DNA of 64,000 bases, taken from NCBI GenBank assembly GCA_948474755.1, contig CAOLHI010000564.1, forward strand, positions 1,178,001 through 1,242,000, in the 5' to 3' direction. The translations under genes and the position numbers were made by a program. A model generated the notes under the pieces. The model was not told the origin of the DNA. It saw only the letters and a program-made list of their open reading frames with translations, and ran no database searches. Positions 45,629 through 56,917 of this stretch are shown here, piece after piece (the stretch's first letter is position 1; every line of letters begins with the position of its first letter). The stretch is from Ctenosaura bakeri (lineage: Eukaryota > Chordata > Lepidosauria > Squamata > Iguanidae).

Positions 45629-46576
45629 GTGATCAATGGAGAGCAGGACTGCTGAAGGTCTCAGTGGATGAGGTCATTGTTTGGCATCTGGCTATAGGGA
45701 CATAACCAAATACTTCTCATTGACATCTGCTCTCCACCAATCACTAGATGGCCATGGAGAAGGGGTTTCTGCCGCTAAGGAGGGGGGATTTGTGTTCTTG
45801 CACAAAATTGGTAGATAATTTCAACCTCTGTAATGACCAAAAAAGTGACTTATGAAGGCATTAAGTTGAACTTACACTGTTGCAAGTCAGTAATATGTCT
45901 ACCAGTGTTTTTTGTGTTTGTGTGTGTATATATGAAAAATTCAATTTTGTACAAAAACTAATTACTTCGTGCAAAAACATTTTCCACATAAAATCACTGT
46001 TTTTTATGTGTTTTGTGTTGCCCAGCGCAATAATATTCCTTCTATAATCAACTTGTTCTTCATTCTTCTGGTCATTGTACTCTGTATTTTCCTCTACTCT
46101 GCTTATTTTAAACATGTGGAAAAATTAAAATTTATCAATCCATTCATTCAAATTCCTCTTCAGAACTCACCTATGCTGTGAAATCTTTGGGGCAAACCCT
46201 GAATCATTATCTGCTGAAAGTGAGTTTTATCTGTGTGCCATTTGGGAGTCTGCATATCACTCCTTGTTATATTCTTCTTCTTGTTTTCACTCCCTACACT
46301 ATTTTAGATTGCAGTTTGCTACAATGGGTGTGCAATGTCAGCAGGTCAAACTTCCTTCCAACATTTCACAGATGAAAACTGGAACACAAGTCGTCAAGCC
46401 AGAGGAGGTGGGTGGCTGTACCTGTAGCAAGTGCAAGTTGGTGGCCCTCTTGGAAGAGAAGTTCGAGCAACTTGAGGCCCAAGTATCTACTCTTCAACAT
46501 ATTAAGGAGCATGAGGTTTTCTTGCGTAGAGAGGAGTAAACACCCTGATAGAGGAACACACAAGTGAGCAGTAAGA
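45629..46576. other. No recognised gene
   Basis: A plus-strand ORF at 46264-46539 contains an acidic, Leu/Gln-rich stretch (LEEKFEQLEAQVSTLQH) that looks like a short coiled coil, possibly a leftover of a retroelement ORF1. Too little to assign. Confidence 0.35.
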
Positions 46577-46731
46577 GCCGTTTGACAGTGGAATATGCTG
46601 CCTTGGGGTGCAATGGAGTCACCTTCTTTGGAGGTTTTTAAACAGAGGTTGGATGGCCATTTGCTGGGGTATTTTGAGTGTGTGTTCCTGCATGGCAGGT
46701 TGTTGTGGCATCTTCCAACTCTATGATTCTA
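46577..46731 (+). mobile_element. CR1 LINE, 3' end fragment
   Basis: TTTGACAGTGGAATATGCTG, GAGGTTTTTAAACAGAGG and TTCCAACTCTATGATTCTA; about 155 bp of the CR1 terminus. Confidence 0.85.
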
Positions 46732-46900
46732 AGCAACATCAGAGTGTTGTCAAATTGGCCAAAAGTACTAATGAAAAGAACACACAAGCTATGAGAGGCT
46801 GCAGCAGTTTGCCTTTGCCTACTGGGAAATACCTGTTTCTTTCCTTCCTCTTTTCTCCCCCATGCTGAGTTAATTCAGTGCACACTATTTTTGTATCTTA

Positions 46901-47132
46901 TTGCACTACACTGTTATAATGCTATTACTCCACTTTAACTGCCATGGCAATATCACATGGAATCACAGGATGTGCAGTTTAGGGAGAGGCATTTAGAATT
47001 CTCAGCCAGAGAGCTCCAGGAAACTACAAACCCCAAAATTCAGGAAAATACAAACCTCAAAATTCCGTAGGGTTCAACCAGGGCAACTGAAGTGGAATAA
47101 CAGTGCTATAACAGTGTAGTGTGATAGTGATC
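46901..47132. mobile_element. Family-B-related palindromic element, copy 5
   Basis: About 232 bp: TTGCACTACACTGTTATAAT at the left pairs with ATAACAGTGTAGTGTGATAG at the right; ACTCCACTTTAACTGCC pairs with the CAACTGAAGTGGAATAAC region. The outermost bases are worn. The right junction abuts TCAG within repeat R. Confidence 0.75.
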
Positions 47133-47236
47133 TCAGTTCAGTTCACAGCAATTAAAGTAAGCTGAGAACAAAGGGGGGAAAGTGTGAGAAGAGAGGAACT
47201 GAGGCATTTTAGAAGCAGCTGAAAAAATGGGACAGC

Positions 47237-48137
47237 TGTTACCCTGATTTCTGGGGGTCCTGTGAGGGGCACCTAAATGTGCTCTCAATTATATAAGTTG
47301 GGGAAATTAGTCAAAGAGCACAAGCTAGCAATGCGAGAGGCAGGGCAATGAAGCAAGATCTTTTACCCAATGTCTACGGGGTCAGGCCAAGTCAAGGAGC
47401 AAACAGAAGTGAAATAATAATTGTTGTTTTTATTAAAATACAATCAAACCAAGTGTATGCAATACACTCACACAGATAACTAGAGAAATAAAGGTTGAAG
47501 TGGGATAGAGGGATTTTTAGAGGAGATTGTTGGTTTGGGTAATACTACACCTGTCCTGAAGCCCGGGTAGTCTGGAGATAGAGTTTGTCGGTATGAAGTT
47601 CTCAGTACGCGGGACTGAGGGGAAGGCTCGCCAAGCAAAGCGGCAGCAAGGCGGGATGGAAGTCAGGAGCGATCCAAGGAAGCTCTCAAAGTTAGGGGTT
47701 TTTATAGGGAGAAAATGTGGCCACAGGCTAGTCTGTACTTGGGGAAAACAAGGGCGGAGACAAGGCCTCCGAAAGGTCAGAATTTAGCATAATTGAGTTA
47801 AGTCCGAATTATCAATAGAGTAGCCAGTATGCAAACGCAGAGTGCTTGACAGATGAGTATTCGTCTAATCAAGCTGCCTGCTCGGGGCAGGGAGTCCTTT
47901 GTAAGTAGCGTGCATACACAAGGGTACTTGCCTTGAGGTCTCCTGAAGCAGTGGGACAGCTATTTCTGGCCTGCCTCTATTTGTGTGGAATATTAAAGCG
48001 ATTAGCGGCCATGCCTGTCTGTGAGCTTGTCCAGGGGCCTCGCAGCACGTGGAGAGGAATGGGTAAAGAAGGCCAAATTATTGATTTCAAAGTGATATCT
48101 AATATCCCTCAAGTCTGGCCTAGAAACTTCAGTAACA
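47237..48137 (-). mobile_element. Solo LTR, endogenous-retrovirus-like (minus)
   Basis: 901 bp, TGTTACCCTG on the plus strand (LTR 3' end) to CAGTAACA (LTR 5' end), flanked by perfect CAGC duplications (47233-47236, 48138-48141). Same family as 3736-4381 but about 255 bp longer. No internal genes. It lies inside repeat R. Confidence 0.82.
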
Positions 48138-48185
48138 CAGCAGAGGATTAATCAGGGCCGTCCCTGCCAAATTGAGATGTTGCTG

Positions 48186-49129
48186 GGTCTGGTCAAAAGG
48201 CTTTAACAGTGGTACACTAGTTGGGAACTACAGTTGGACTTAACCTGAAAATAGAGTCCTTATTTTATTAAAAGTTTCTGCAGCAAGTGAAGTCTGTTGC
48301 CAAGGGCAAAATCTTATCAAAACCAGATTGAAACAATCTCACCCATCCCTATCTGGGTGTATCAAGTATCATCTTTCTATGTGTTTTGAGAGGGAGAAGG
48401 CAGACAAAGAGCCTCAGTTATTTAAGCCAAACCACCTATTGACTATGCTTATCTGGGATTTCACCTGTTAGATTGAGATAAAATTCCTCTCCCTCCCCTC
48501 TGTGACATAACCAGTTTGTCCCTCTCTCCTCTGGCATGTCTAAGATATACTTTTTTGGGTGGAGTTTTTACTGCTTCATTTGATAATAAGTGCAGAGGCA
48601 GACCATTGTGAAAGCCCACTCCCAGTCCAGTAATAGAGGGAGGAAAGTAATCACACTGATTTCATTAAAATATTCATATTAATTCTCACACACCGCTTAT
48701 TGTTTGTGGGTAGAAAACATGTTTCAGATGCTTCAGTTCCACTTCACATTCCCTGATATTTTTTATTGCATAGTTAGCAGCTGAGGAGATATTTTTGGTT
48801 TGGAAAAATGTTCTAAAGTCAACAACAGAGACATTTAATTCTGTTTCCATAACAATTTGTTAGGTCCTGGATATGGAAAATAAAGGGAAAACATTCTTCC
48901 CCTCCCCTAAAAAGGAGAAAATTTCTTATATAATTTCCAGTTAATGCCAAATACAAGCATAATATCCAGCATAATTTGCCATTGTCCCAAACCAAAGAGT
49001 AAAAGTAAACAGTTACAAACAACTGAATAGCTACAATAATTCTTTTTATAAACCTTAACTAGGTAATAGCTCAGTTACATTATGAATGGAATTTAGCAAG
49101 AAAAAACTTCACTCCTTTTGCAGTATGAC
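48186..49129. other. No recognised feature
   Basis: Intergenic. Nothing recognised. Confidence 0.3.
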
Positions 49130-49132
49130 TAA

Positions 49133-49326
49133 AGCCATTTCTGCACTACACTATAATAGTGCTATTATTCCATTTGCAACATCCTGTGGAATTCTGAGAT
49201 TAGTAGTTTACTGAGGCCAAAGAGCTCCCTAGCTGAGAATTCTAAATGCCCCTCCCTAAACTGCAAACCCCAGGATTTCATAGGATCTTGATAATAGCAC
49301 TCTAACAGTGTAGGGTGGAAATGGTC
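49133..49326. mobile_element. Family-B palindromic miniature transposon, copy 3
   Basis: 194 bp, from AGCCATTTCTGCACTACACT to GTGTAGGGTGGAAATGGTC, flanked by TAA on both sides (49130-49132, 49327-49329). Confidence 0.85.
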
Positions 49327-49409
49327 TAAGTTTTTATATTGCTTCTATAGCTACAGATATATGGCCTCACTTAATCGTAGAGAAGGAGTGTCATGTGATA
49401 CAAGTGCTA

Positions 49410-49832
49410 AAAGAGCCAATGTGTTATAGTGGTTTGGCCATTGGACTGTTTCTGCACGAACCTGTTATAGTGCTATTTTTTTACTTTCAACATCCTATGG
49501 AATCCTGGAATTTGCAGTTTAGGGAGGGGCATTTAGGATTCTCAGCCAGAGAGCTCTTTGGCCTCAGTAAACTACAAACCCCAGAATTCCATAGGATGTT
49601 GAAAGTGGAATAATAGCACTATAACAGGCTAGTGCAGAAATGGCCTAGGACTCAGGAAAACAGAGTTCAGTCGTGGAAACCCCCTGGGTGACCATGAGCA
49701 AGTCACACACTCTCAGCCTCAGAAGAAAGCAATGGCAAACCTCTGTGAACAAAGCTTGCTAAGAGAACCCCATGATAGGTTTATCCTAGAGTCACCATAA
49801 GCCAGAAATGACCTGAAGGCACGGAACAATCA
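49410..49832 (+). mobile_element. tRNA-related SINE split by family-B element
   Basis: Left part GAGCCAATGTGTTATAGTGG to CCATTGGACT; resumes at 49646 with TAGGACTCAGG, GGGTGACCATGAGCAAGTCA and CACCATAAGCCAGAAATGAC. The break is at the same SINE position as in the copy at 11130-11777. Confidence 0.82.
49448..49645. mobile_element. Family-B palindromic miniature transposon, copy 4
   Basis: About 198 bp. Right terminus GCTAGTGCAGAAATGGCC is intact; the left (GTTTCTGCACGAACCTG) has lost about five terminal bases. The arms carry ACTTTCAACATCCTATGG and its complement. Confidence 0.82.
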
Positions 49833-51173
49833 GCACTGTGTGCTTCCCTGGAAAAGGATGGATGTTCACAGCACTTTCTGTATGTTTCATCACCTGGCTA
49901 TGTTCTATTGTACTTTCTGTGACTTTGAGCAGAAACAGAAATGTTTTAAATTGTTTTTCCTTTATCTATTCCTAGATTCTGCCACTAGGCTTCTGAACTT
50001 CTGCAGGTTTCTTGCCTAGGGATAACTCTATGATATATGCCACTTTCACACAAATTGCTGCCTTCTAAATTCAGGAGCCAAGTGGAAGCAACCCTCTCCC
50101 CTGTTTTAACATTCCCCATTCACAGCACCAATTGTGCCTATCCTTCTGATTTTTATTTTTTATTTTTATTTTTATTTTTTTTATTTTTTTTGCAGTTTTC
50201 TGTACTACAAATACCTCTATACTGTATATGATATTCATAACACATACCCATTAAAATGTCAGGGAATAAGTAAATGGGATTTTTTTAAAAAACCATTTAC
50301 ACTGTAAAGCTGCACTTGTACAAAACTTTTGGCATCTATTCATCTGAAATTTGGCAGGGAAGATGGCTTCAGAAGAAGACTGAAACCTGAAAATATCATT
50401 CACTTCTGCTTATCAGGAACCCTCTTAAAAAGGACAAATCAAAGTTTAAAGTTGTTCCTGTCTTCAGTCTGACAGACATAATTAACCAATGGAAGGGCCC
50501 CATATGCATGCAGATTTCATCCAGTTCTAATGACATAAAAAGGGTTATAGCTGTTTACTGTCAATGTGAGGCATGAAGATTTGGATTTCTAAAATCTGAT
50601 GGCTTGTTGAATGGAATCATCTCTGAATGAGTCCAAATTGAATCAGACTGTTTTCCAAATTGCTGAACTGGAGTCTGAATCAAATCTTGTGGTTCATGCA
50701 CACTTCTCATTGATACCATTTTACTAACCAATTTAGAATCAGTTAGCAGTCTTTCCAATTATAGCTTCTTCAGTTATTTGGAACTCTAGCCACAAGTCCT
50801 TAGCTGAGCACTGTAGCACACAACTGAAAGTATAAGAAATTTCTCAGGGACATGCAGGCAATTATTCCTGAGAAATAAGCAGGCAGCTAGTCCAATCAGT
50901 CACTTGGGTAGCTGTTCTTCCCTCCACGATTTTTCATTAACTAAAATAATTCCAAAATAGCTAAGCTGGGCTTTTTCTTTACTCACGTCTAGCATGGCCT
51001 GACTGAAATGTGAGGTAAATCGTGACTTGTGCCTGAAGTTTTTGTTAAACGGGGCACTCAGGCAACACACAGGCAACATTAGCAAGCTAGCACAGTGCTA
51101 CAAATGTACCATGCACATGTGGCAACTAAGGACCCATTAAACAAGAGGTGGGTGTCTCCAGTGTTAGCTGGTC
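49833..51173. other. No recognised gene; (TTTTA)n run
   Basis: Intergenic. A TTTTTATTTTTATTTT run lies at about 50150-50190. Nothing else recognised. Confidence 0.35.
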
Positions 51174-51188
51174 AGCTTCTTCTTACCT
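51174..51188. repeat. 15-bp target-site duplication, left copy
   Basis: AGCTTCTTCTTACCT, identical to 60837-60851. The pair brackets the L1 insertion. Confidence 0.88.
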
Positions 51189-51581
51189 TTTCCCCCCGGT
51201 AATTTTATTAAATTCAAACATATGAAACAATACTGTATCACTGTAAATATCAATGTAATATTTCTGTTATTCTTCCATTCCTTGTTGGATTTCATTTTTC
51301 AAATAAACATCTTGTTAATTTTAAATGTACTACACTAATAAATGGAAATATAATTTGTTAGTTCCTGGTCTACATAAATATTGTTCTTTATACTAGGACA
51401 ACATCCAATCACATCATATTAATATACAGTCTTCACTTATTTTTCTTTAAACATTATCATCTGTTAGTACCCAACAATAATCTGTTATCATTTTCCACTC
51501 TTTTTTAATCTCTTCATCTGATTTCCCCTTTAGTCTCTGAGAGACTATCTCTGCATTTTTATTTTCATTAAAAGTTGCCCA
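51189..51581 (-). other. L1 3' UTR
   Basis: AT-rich, non-coding, from the ORF2 stop to the left target duplication. It ends with an AATAAAATTACC stretch and a short G-run. Confidence 0.75.
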
Positions 51582-52690
51582 TCATTGGTCAATTGTAGGG
51601 ATTTGTTGTGTTTTCCATAATCTTGCATATTCAATTCTAGCAGTCGTGATCATGTACAATATTATCCGCCAACATTTCTTTTGAATAGTTTCATCAATCA
51701 TATGTGTCATATTCAACAAGTACATTTCAGGTGTTTTATCAAATTGCACCTTCAATATTGTACAAATCTTATTATGAACTTCACCCCAATACTTTTTTGC
51801 TTTGGTACATGACCACCACATATGAAACATCGTACCCATCTCTTTCTGACATTTCCAGCACTGTCCTGTTCCTGTTTTATAAAATCTCCTAAGTTTTTCT
51901 GGCATCATATACCATCTGTGAAACATTTTGTAACAGTTTTTTTTTAAACTCTGGGCAACTGTAAATTTCTGTGTTTTTTTCCAACTTTGTTCCCAAAACT
52001 CCCACTGAATTGGATGTCCAGATTTTGTGCCCATGTGATCATTGTTGCTTTAACTGTTTCCTCTTCCCTCTCTTGGTGCAATACTTCCTGATATATGCGA
52101 GATAATAAATGTTGAGGATTTTCAATTAGCCATTTGATCACTCCTTCTTTTTCCTTTTGTTCAATTCCACAAGTTTTAATGTGCATCTGAATTTTTTCTT
52201 TCAGTAGGGGAACCAATTGAGTATTATACCTTCTTGTTCCAGTTTTTCTCTTGTTTTAATCTTAATTGTGTTATCAATTGATTTTTCTATTATGTCATCA
52301 TATCTAATCCATTTATCTGTTTCAATCCATCTACCAAAAAAGGTCTCTTGAGGGGATACCCATGATGCCTAATGTTTTTTGCCTTATACTCATTCCATAT
52401 TTTAAGTAACGATTTTCTCAAATAGTGATGTGAAAAGTCTTTGTCAATTTCAGCTTTATTATAAAACATATACACATGCTATCCCATTCTTAAATCTGCT
52501 CATTCTAGCACTAGCATTCTCATATTCTGTGGATTAATCCATTCTTTTATCCAAATCAATGCCGCTGCCTTATAATATATATAAAAATCCAGTAGTCCCA
52601 ATCCTCCTCTTAATGTTGGATCCGTCATTCCATTCCATTTTATCCTGGGTTTCTTTCCTTGCCAGATAAATTTTGATAACTCTCTCTTCC
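51582..52690 (-). pseudogene. L1 ORF2 C-terminal part, frameshifted
   Basis: Continues the reverse transcriptase at 52692-53906 through several frames. The last 150 codons (52034-51582) are open and include the Cys/His motif CWKCQKEMGTMFHMWWSC, comparable to that in the L1 at 31283-33454. The segment between about 52480 and 52690 is heavily broken. Confidence 0.85.
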
Positions 52691-52691
52691 A

Positions 52692-53906
52692 TTATATAAA
52701 AGGTTTAATATTTGTAATAATAGGGAGGTTTTGAAAAAGAAAATTCATTTTTGGAAGCACATTCATTTTTACAACTGCTATTCTGCCCATTAATGATAGC
52801 TGCGTTCGTGACCATTTTTTCAAATCTTTTGTTATTTCCTTCCATTTTTTTTCATAATTGTTCTGAAATAGTTCATTGTTCCTTTTTGCAATCCAGACAC
52901 CTAAGTATTTGGCTTTCTGTCCTTTATTAAAACCTGTTATGTGTGCTAATTCCTTTTCTTCTTTTTCACTCATGTTTTTTGTTAGCAAAACTGTTTTCTC
53001 CTTATTAATCTTGAAACCGGAGAATTCTCCATATCTATGTATTGCCTCTGTCAAATATTTAATGCAATTCACGGGATTATCCAAAAAAAGCAACAGATCA
53101 TCAACAAAAGCTTTTAGCTTATATTGATATTGTTTAATCTGTACTCCACTGATGTCTTTATCTCCTCTGATTATATTATTTAGTATTTCCAATGTAATGA
53201 TAAATAGTAATGGAGACAGAGGACATCCTTGTCTTGTTCCTCGATGCAGCTCAATTTGTTTGGTTTTTCCTCCGTTAATTACTAATCGAGCTTGTTGTTG
53301 ATTATGTATTGCTTCAATCCATGTTATAAACTTATCTCCTACTTCTGTTTTTTTAAGTATCATTTTCAAAAAGGCCCAGTTGATCATATCAAATGCTTTC
53401 TCCGCATCCACAAATATCATTGCCAGCTTACATTCATTATGTCTTTCATAATGTTCTATTATATTAAGCACTGTTCTAATGTTGTCTTTCAAATGTCTCT
53501 TCGGAAGAAAGCCATTTTGGTCCTCATGGATGATATCTTGAAGCGCCCTCTGAAATCGATCAGCCAAAATTGTAGCAAACATTTTATAGTCTATGTTTAA
53601 AAGTGAAATTGGCCTGTAACTCTTACCATCGGTTAGGTATCTTCCTTCTTTAGGTATCAACACCACATTTGCTTCTTTCCAGGTGTCCGGTATGCCCACT
53701 TTTATAATCTCATTTATTGTGATTTGCAAAGGTAGTGACAGCTCATGCTCAAAAGTTTTGCAATATTTCACCGTGAAACCATCTGGTCCCAGAGCTTTAT
53801 CATTCTTCAAATTACGTATAGCTTCCGATATCTCCACCATTGAGATTGGTTTGTTTAAAGTTGCCCTATGATCAACTGAAAATTTTAACTTGTTCTTTTC
53901 TTCCAA
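52692..53906 (-). pseudogene. L1 ORF2 reverse transcriptase part
   Basis: 404 open codons. Motifs in order: KALGPDGFTVKYCKTF, SYRPISLLNIDYK, EDQNGFLPKRH, MIFVDAEKAFDMINW (first catalytic Asp), RGTRQGCPLSPLLF, AFVDDLLLFL (active site, FVDD where the other L1 has FADD), then KAKYLGVWI and SLMGRIAVVKMNVLPK. The frame is lost after INFLF-like residues at its end. Upstream it stops at the CR1 junction, and the L1 resumes at 57366. Confidence 0.9.
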
Positions 53907-53997
53907 GTAGTCATAGAATCATAGAATCATAGAAATGTAGAGTTGGAAGAGACCACACAGGCCATCCAGTCCAACCCCCTCCCATGCAGGAACACCC

Positions 53998-55836
53998 TCA
54001 AATCAATCCCGACAGATGGCCATCAAGCCTCTGCTTAAAAACCTCCAAGGAAGGAGACTCCACTACACTCCGAGGCAGCAGATTCCACTGCCGGACAGCC
54101 CTGACTGTCACGAAGTTCTTCCTGAGGTTCAGGTGGAATCTCCTTTCCTGCAGCTTGAATCCATTGCTCCTTGTCCTGGTCTCTGGAGCAGCAGAAAACA
54201 AGTCCCCTCCTTCCTCTACGTGGCATCCCTTCAAATATTTAAACATGGCTATCATGTCCCCTCTTAACCTCCTCTTCTGCAGACTAAACATACCCAGCTC
54301 TCTAAGTCTATCCTCATAGGGCATGGCTTCCAGGCCTCTCACCATTTTGGTCGCCCTCCTCTGGACTTGCTCCAGCTTGTCAATATCCTTCTTGAACTGG
54401 GGTGCCCAGAACTGGACACAGTATTCAAGATGGGGTCTAACCAAAGCAGAGTAGAGTGGTACCAGTACCTCCCTCGATCTAGACATCATACTCCTATTGA
54501 TGCAGCCGAAAATTGCATTGGCTTTCTTGGCTGCCACATCACACTGCTGACTCATGTTCAGCTTGTGGTCTATGAAGACTCCTAGATCCCTTTCACACGT
54601 ACTGCTATCCAGCCACGTGTTCCCCATCCTATATTTGTGGATTCCATTATTTCTGCCTAAGTGTAGGACCTTACATTTCTCTCTGTTGAAATTCATTTTG
54701 TTCGCCCTGGCCCAGCTCTCCAATCTATCCAGGTCATTTTGAATTTTGATCCTGTCCTCTGGCGTATTAGCAACCCCTCCCAATTTGGTGTCATCTGCAA
54801 ATTTGATCAGCATGCCCTCTATTCCTTCATCCAAGTCATTGATAAAAATATTGAACAGCACTGGGCCTAGGACAGAACCCTGTGGCACCCCACTAGTCAC
54901 TTCTCTCCAGGATGAAAAGCAGCCATTCGTGATCACCCTTTGGGTTCGGTTGGTCAACCAATTACAAATCCAACTAACAGTAGCCCTGTCCAGCCCACAT
55001 TTTACTAGCTTCTTTGCAAGAATGTCATGGGGAACTTTGTCAAAGGCCTTACTGAAATCGAGATATGCTACATCCACAGCATTCCCTTCATCTATCAAGC
55101 TAGTAACTCTATCATAAAAAGAGATAAGATTAGTCTGGCATGACTTATTTTTGAGAAATCCATGTTGACTTCTCGTGATTACCGCGTTGCTTTCTAAATG
55201 ATTAGAAACTGACTGCTTAATGATCTGCTCCAGGATCTTTCCGGGTACTGATGTCAGGCTGACTGGGCGATAATTATTTGGGTCCTCTTTTTTTCCCTTC
55301 TTGAAGATGGGGATAACATTTGCTCTCTTCCAATCTGCTGGAACTTCTCCTGTCCTCCAAGATTTCTCAAAAATTATAGCAAGTGGTTCCGAAATGACCT
55401 CTGCCAGCTCTTTTAATATCCTAGGATGCAATTCATCTGGCCCTGGAGACTTGAATTCATCCAATGCGGCCAGGTATTCCTGTACCACCTCTCTACTTAT
55501 TATGTGCCTCATTTCCTCTGCTTCCTCCCCTGCTCCCCAACTGCCAGGTTGAGTGCTTGTATCCTTCTGGGAAAATACGGAGGCAAAGAAGGTGTTAAGT
55601 AGCTCTGCCTTTTCTCTCCCCCCTGTGAGTAATTCGCCATCTTCTCTGCGTAGCGACCCTACTGTCTCCTTCTTTTTCCTTTTGCTGAGGACATATTTAA
55701 AAAAAACCTTTTTATTGTTTTTAATGTCTCTGGCCAGCCTAAGTTCGTTCTGTGCTTTAGCCTTTCTGACTTCCTCCCTACATCTCCTAGCTACTTGCTT
55801 AAATTCTTCTTTGGTGGTTTTCCCCCCTTCTTCCAT
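53998..55836 (-). CDS. CR1 ORF2, reverse transcriptase part
   Basis: 612 codons without a stop. Motifs: [88 protein letters not shown] at about residue 257 (catalytic Asp), [29 protein letters not shown] (catalytic Asp pair), then [11 protein letters not shown] and a C-terminal domain ending DGHLSGLI. The visible ATG is not the real start; the frame is shifted from the upstream part at a six-G run near 55830. The family makes and integrates its own cDNA at nicked targets. Confidence 0.93.
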   Translation of the reverse strand: MEEGGKTTKEEFKQVARRCREEVRKAKAQNELRLARDIKNNKKVFFKYVLSKRKKKETVGSLRREDGELLTGGREKAELLNTFFASVFSQKDTSTQPGSWGAGEEAEEMRHIISREVVQEYLAALDEFKSPGPDELHPRILKELAEVISEPLAIIFEKSWRTGEVPADWKRANVIPIFKKGKKEDPNNYRPVSLTSVPGKILEQIIKQSVSNHLESNAVITRSQHGFLKNKSCQTNLISFYDRVTSLIDEGNAVDVAYLDFSKAFDKVPHDILAKKLVKCGLDRATVSWICNWLTNRTQRVITNGCFSSWREVTSGVPQGSVLGPVLFNIFINDLDEGIEGMLIKFADDTKLGGVANTPEDRIKIQNDLDRLESWARANKMNFNREKCKVLHLGRNNGIHKYRMGNTWLDSSTCERDLGVFIDHKLNMSQQCDVAAKKANAIFGCINRSMMSRSREVLVPLYSALVRPHLEYCVQFWAPQFKKDIDKLEQVQRRATKMVRGLEAMPYEDRLRELGMFSLQKRRLRGDMIAMFKYLKGCHVEEGGDLFSAAPETRTRSNGFKLQERRFHLNLRKNFVTVRAVRQWNLLPRSVVESPSLEVFKQRLDGHLSGLI

Positions 55837-56066
55837 TTCCTATACATGTTTCTCTTAACTCTTAGCTCAGCTGAGAGTTCTTTAGTCAACCATTCTGGTT
55901 TCTTCAGATGCCTTCCATTTTTCCTCCTTATTGGCACTGTTTTAGACTGTGCCTTCAGTATCTCCTTTTTAAGGAACTCCCATGCCTCCTGAACTCCTTT
56001 CCCTTTCACTATTCCTGACCACGGAATTCCAGCCAGCAGCTCCCTAAGTTTACAGAAGTCCGCTTT
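55791..56066 (-). pseudogene. CR1 ORF2, segment between endonuclease and reverse transcriptase
   Basis: Holds KADFCKLRELLAGI, KGKGVQEAWEFLKKEIL and KPEWLTKELSAELRVKRNMY, continuing from the endonuclease after a stop codon (TAA at 56067-56069). It then runs out of frame at the G-run near 55830. These two lesions split ORF2 in three. Confidence 0.85.
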
Positions 56067-56825
56067 TTAAAAATCTAAGATGAGTGTCTGGCTACCCTTA
56101 TCTTCTCCTTCCCACTGAATGCTAAATTCCAACAGGGCATGGTCACTCCCCCCTAAAGATCCAACCACTTCTACCTCATTCACAAGGTCATCCCTGTTGG
56201 TCAAGACCAGATCTAGAATATTTGATCCCCTTGTGGCCTCTTCCACCTTCTGGACCATGAAGTTGTCTGCAAGACAAGCAAGAAACTTGCTGGACCTTGC
56301 TGTCTTGGCAGAGTTTGACTGCCAGCATATATCCGGGTAATTGAAATCTCCTATTATTACTGTATCCCTCCTCTTTGAATGTGCAGTCATTTGGTTGAGG
56401 AAGGAGTCATCCAAGTCCTCAGCCTGGGTTGGAGGTCTGTAGTAAACCCCCACCAGAATATCCCTGTTGTTTCTCGCTGCCTTAATTCTTACCCAAATGC
56501 TCTCTACCTGGCTTTCTGGGTTTAAGTCCTGGATCTCTTCACACGTGAAAACATCCTTGACATACAAGGCTACTCCTCCTCCTTTCTTGTTTGGTCTATT
56601 TTTACAGAATAGGCTATACCCCTCTATTCCTGTATTCCAATCATGAGACTCATCCCACCAGGTCTCAGTGATGCCTATCAAATCGTTTTTATTTTCTTGT
56701 ACTAGGAGTACAAGCTCATCCTGCTTGTTTCCCATACTCCTTGCATTAGTGTAGAGACACTTAAGTCCCTGGGCCTTTCCTGCAAGTCCTGTACTATTGA
56801 TTCTACTCCTCCCGCCATTGGCCAC
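56067..56825 (-). pseudogene. CR1 ORF2, apurinic-type endonuclease domain
   Basis: 252 codons. The product has LYTNARSMGNKQDEL near the start, IGITETWWDESHDWN (metal-binding Glu), VGVYYRPPTQAEDLD, VIIGDFNYPDICWQ (Asp/Asn of the active site), and GSDHALLEFSI (catalytic Asp-His). All key residues of the AP-endonuclease fold used by CR1 to nick target DNA are present. It ends early at TAA. Confidence 0.9.
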
Positions 56826-56917
56826 TTGTACTACTTGTCCAGTATCATTTGGGCCTTTTTCCCCTGTGTTCTCTGCATCCTTGCCCTGAATAATATTGTC
56901 TCCCTCCCCAGTGGAAC

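Larger units (their letters stand above)
46738..48185 (-). repeat. Dispersed repeat R, copy 3, split by a family-B element and a solo LTR
   Basis: Pieces at about 46738-46900 (GGCTGCAGCAGTTTGCC, GAGTTAATTCAGTGCAC), 47133-47236 (CTCAGTTCAGTTCACAGC, AAGCTGAGAACAAAGG) and 48138-48185 (GGATTAATCAGGGCCGTC, CTGCCAAATTGAGATG) together make the reverse of 30190-30512. Two later insertions split it. Confidence 0.7.

Noticed and set aside
46264..46539. Possible coiled-coil gene
   Set aside because: Only one short heptad-like stretch; no splice context and flanked by repeats, so noted but not called.
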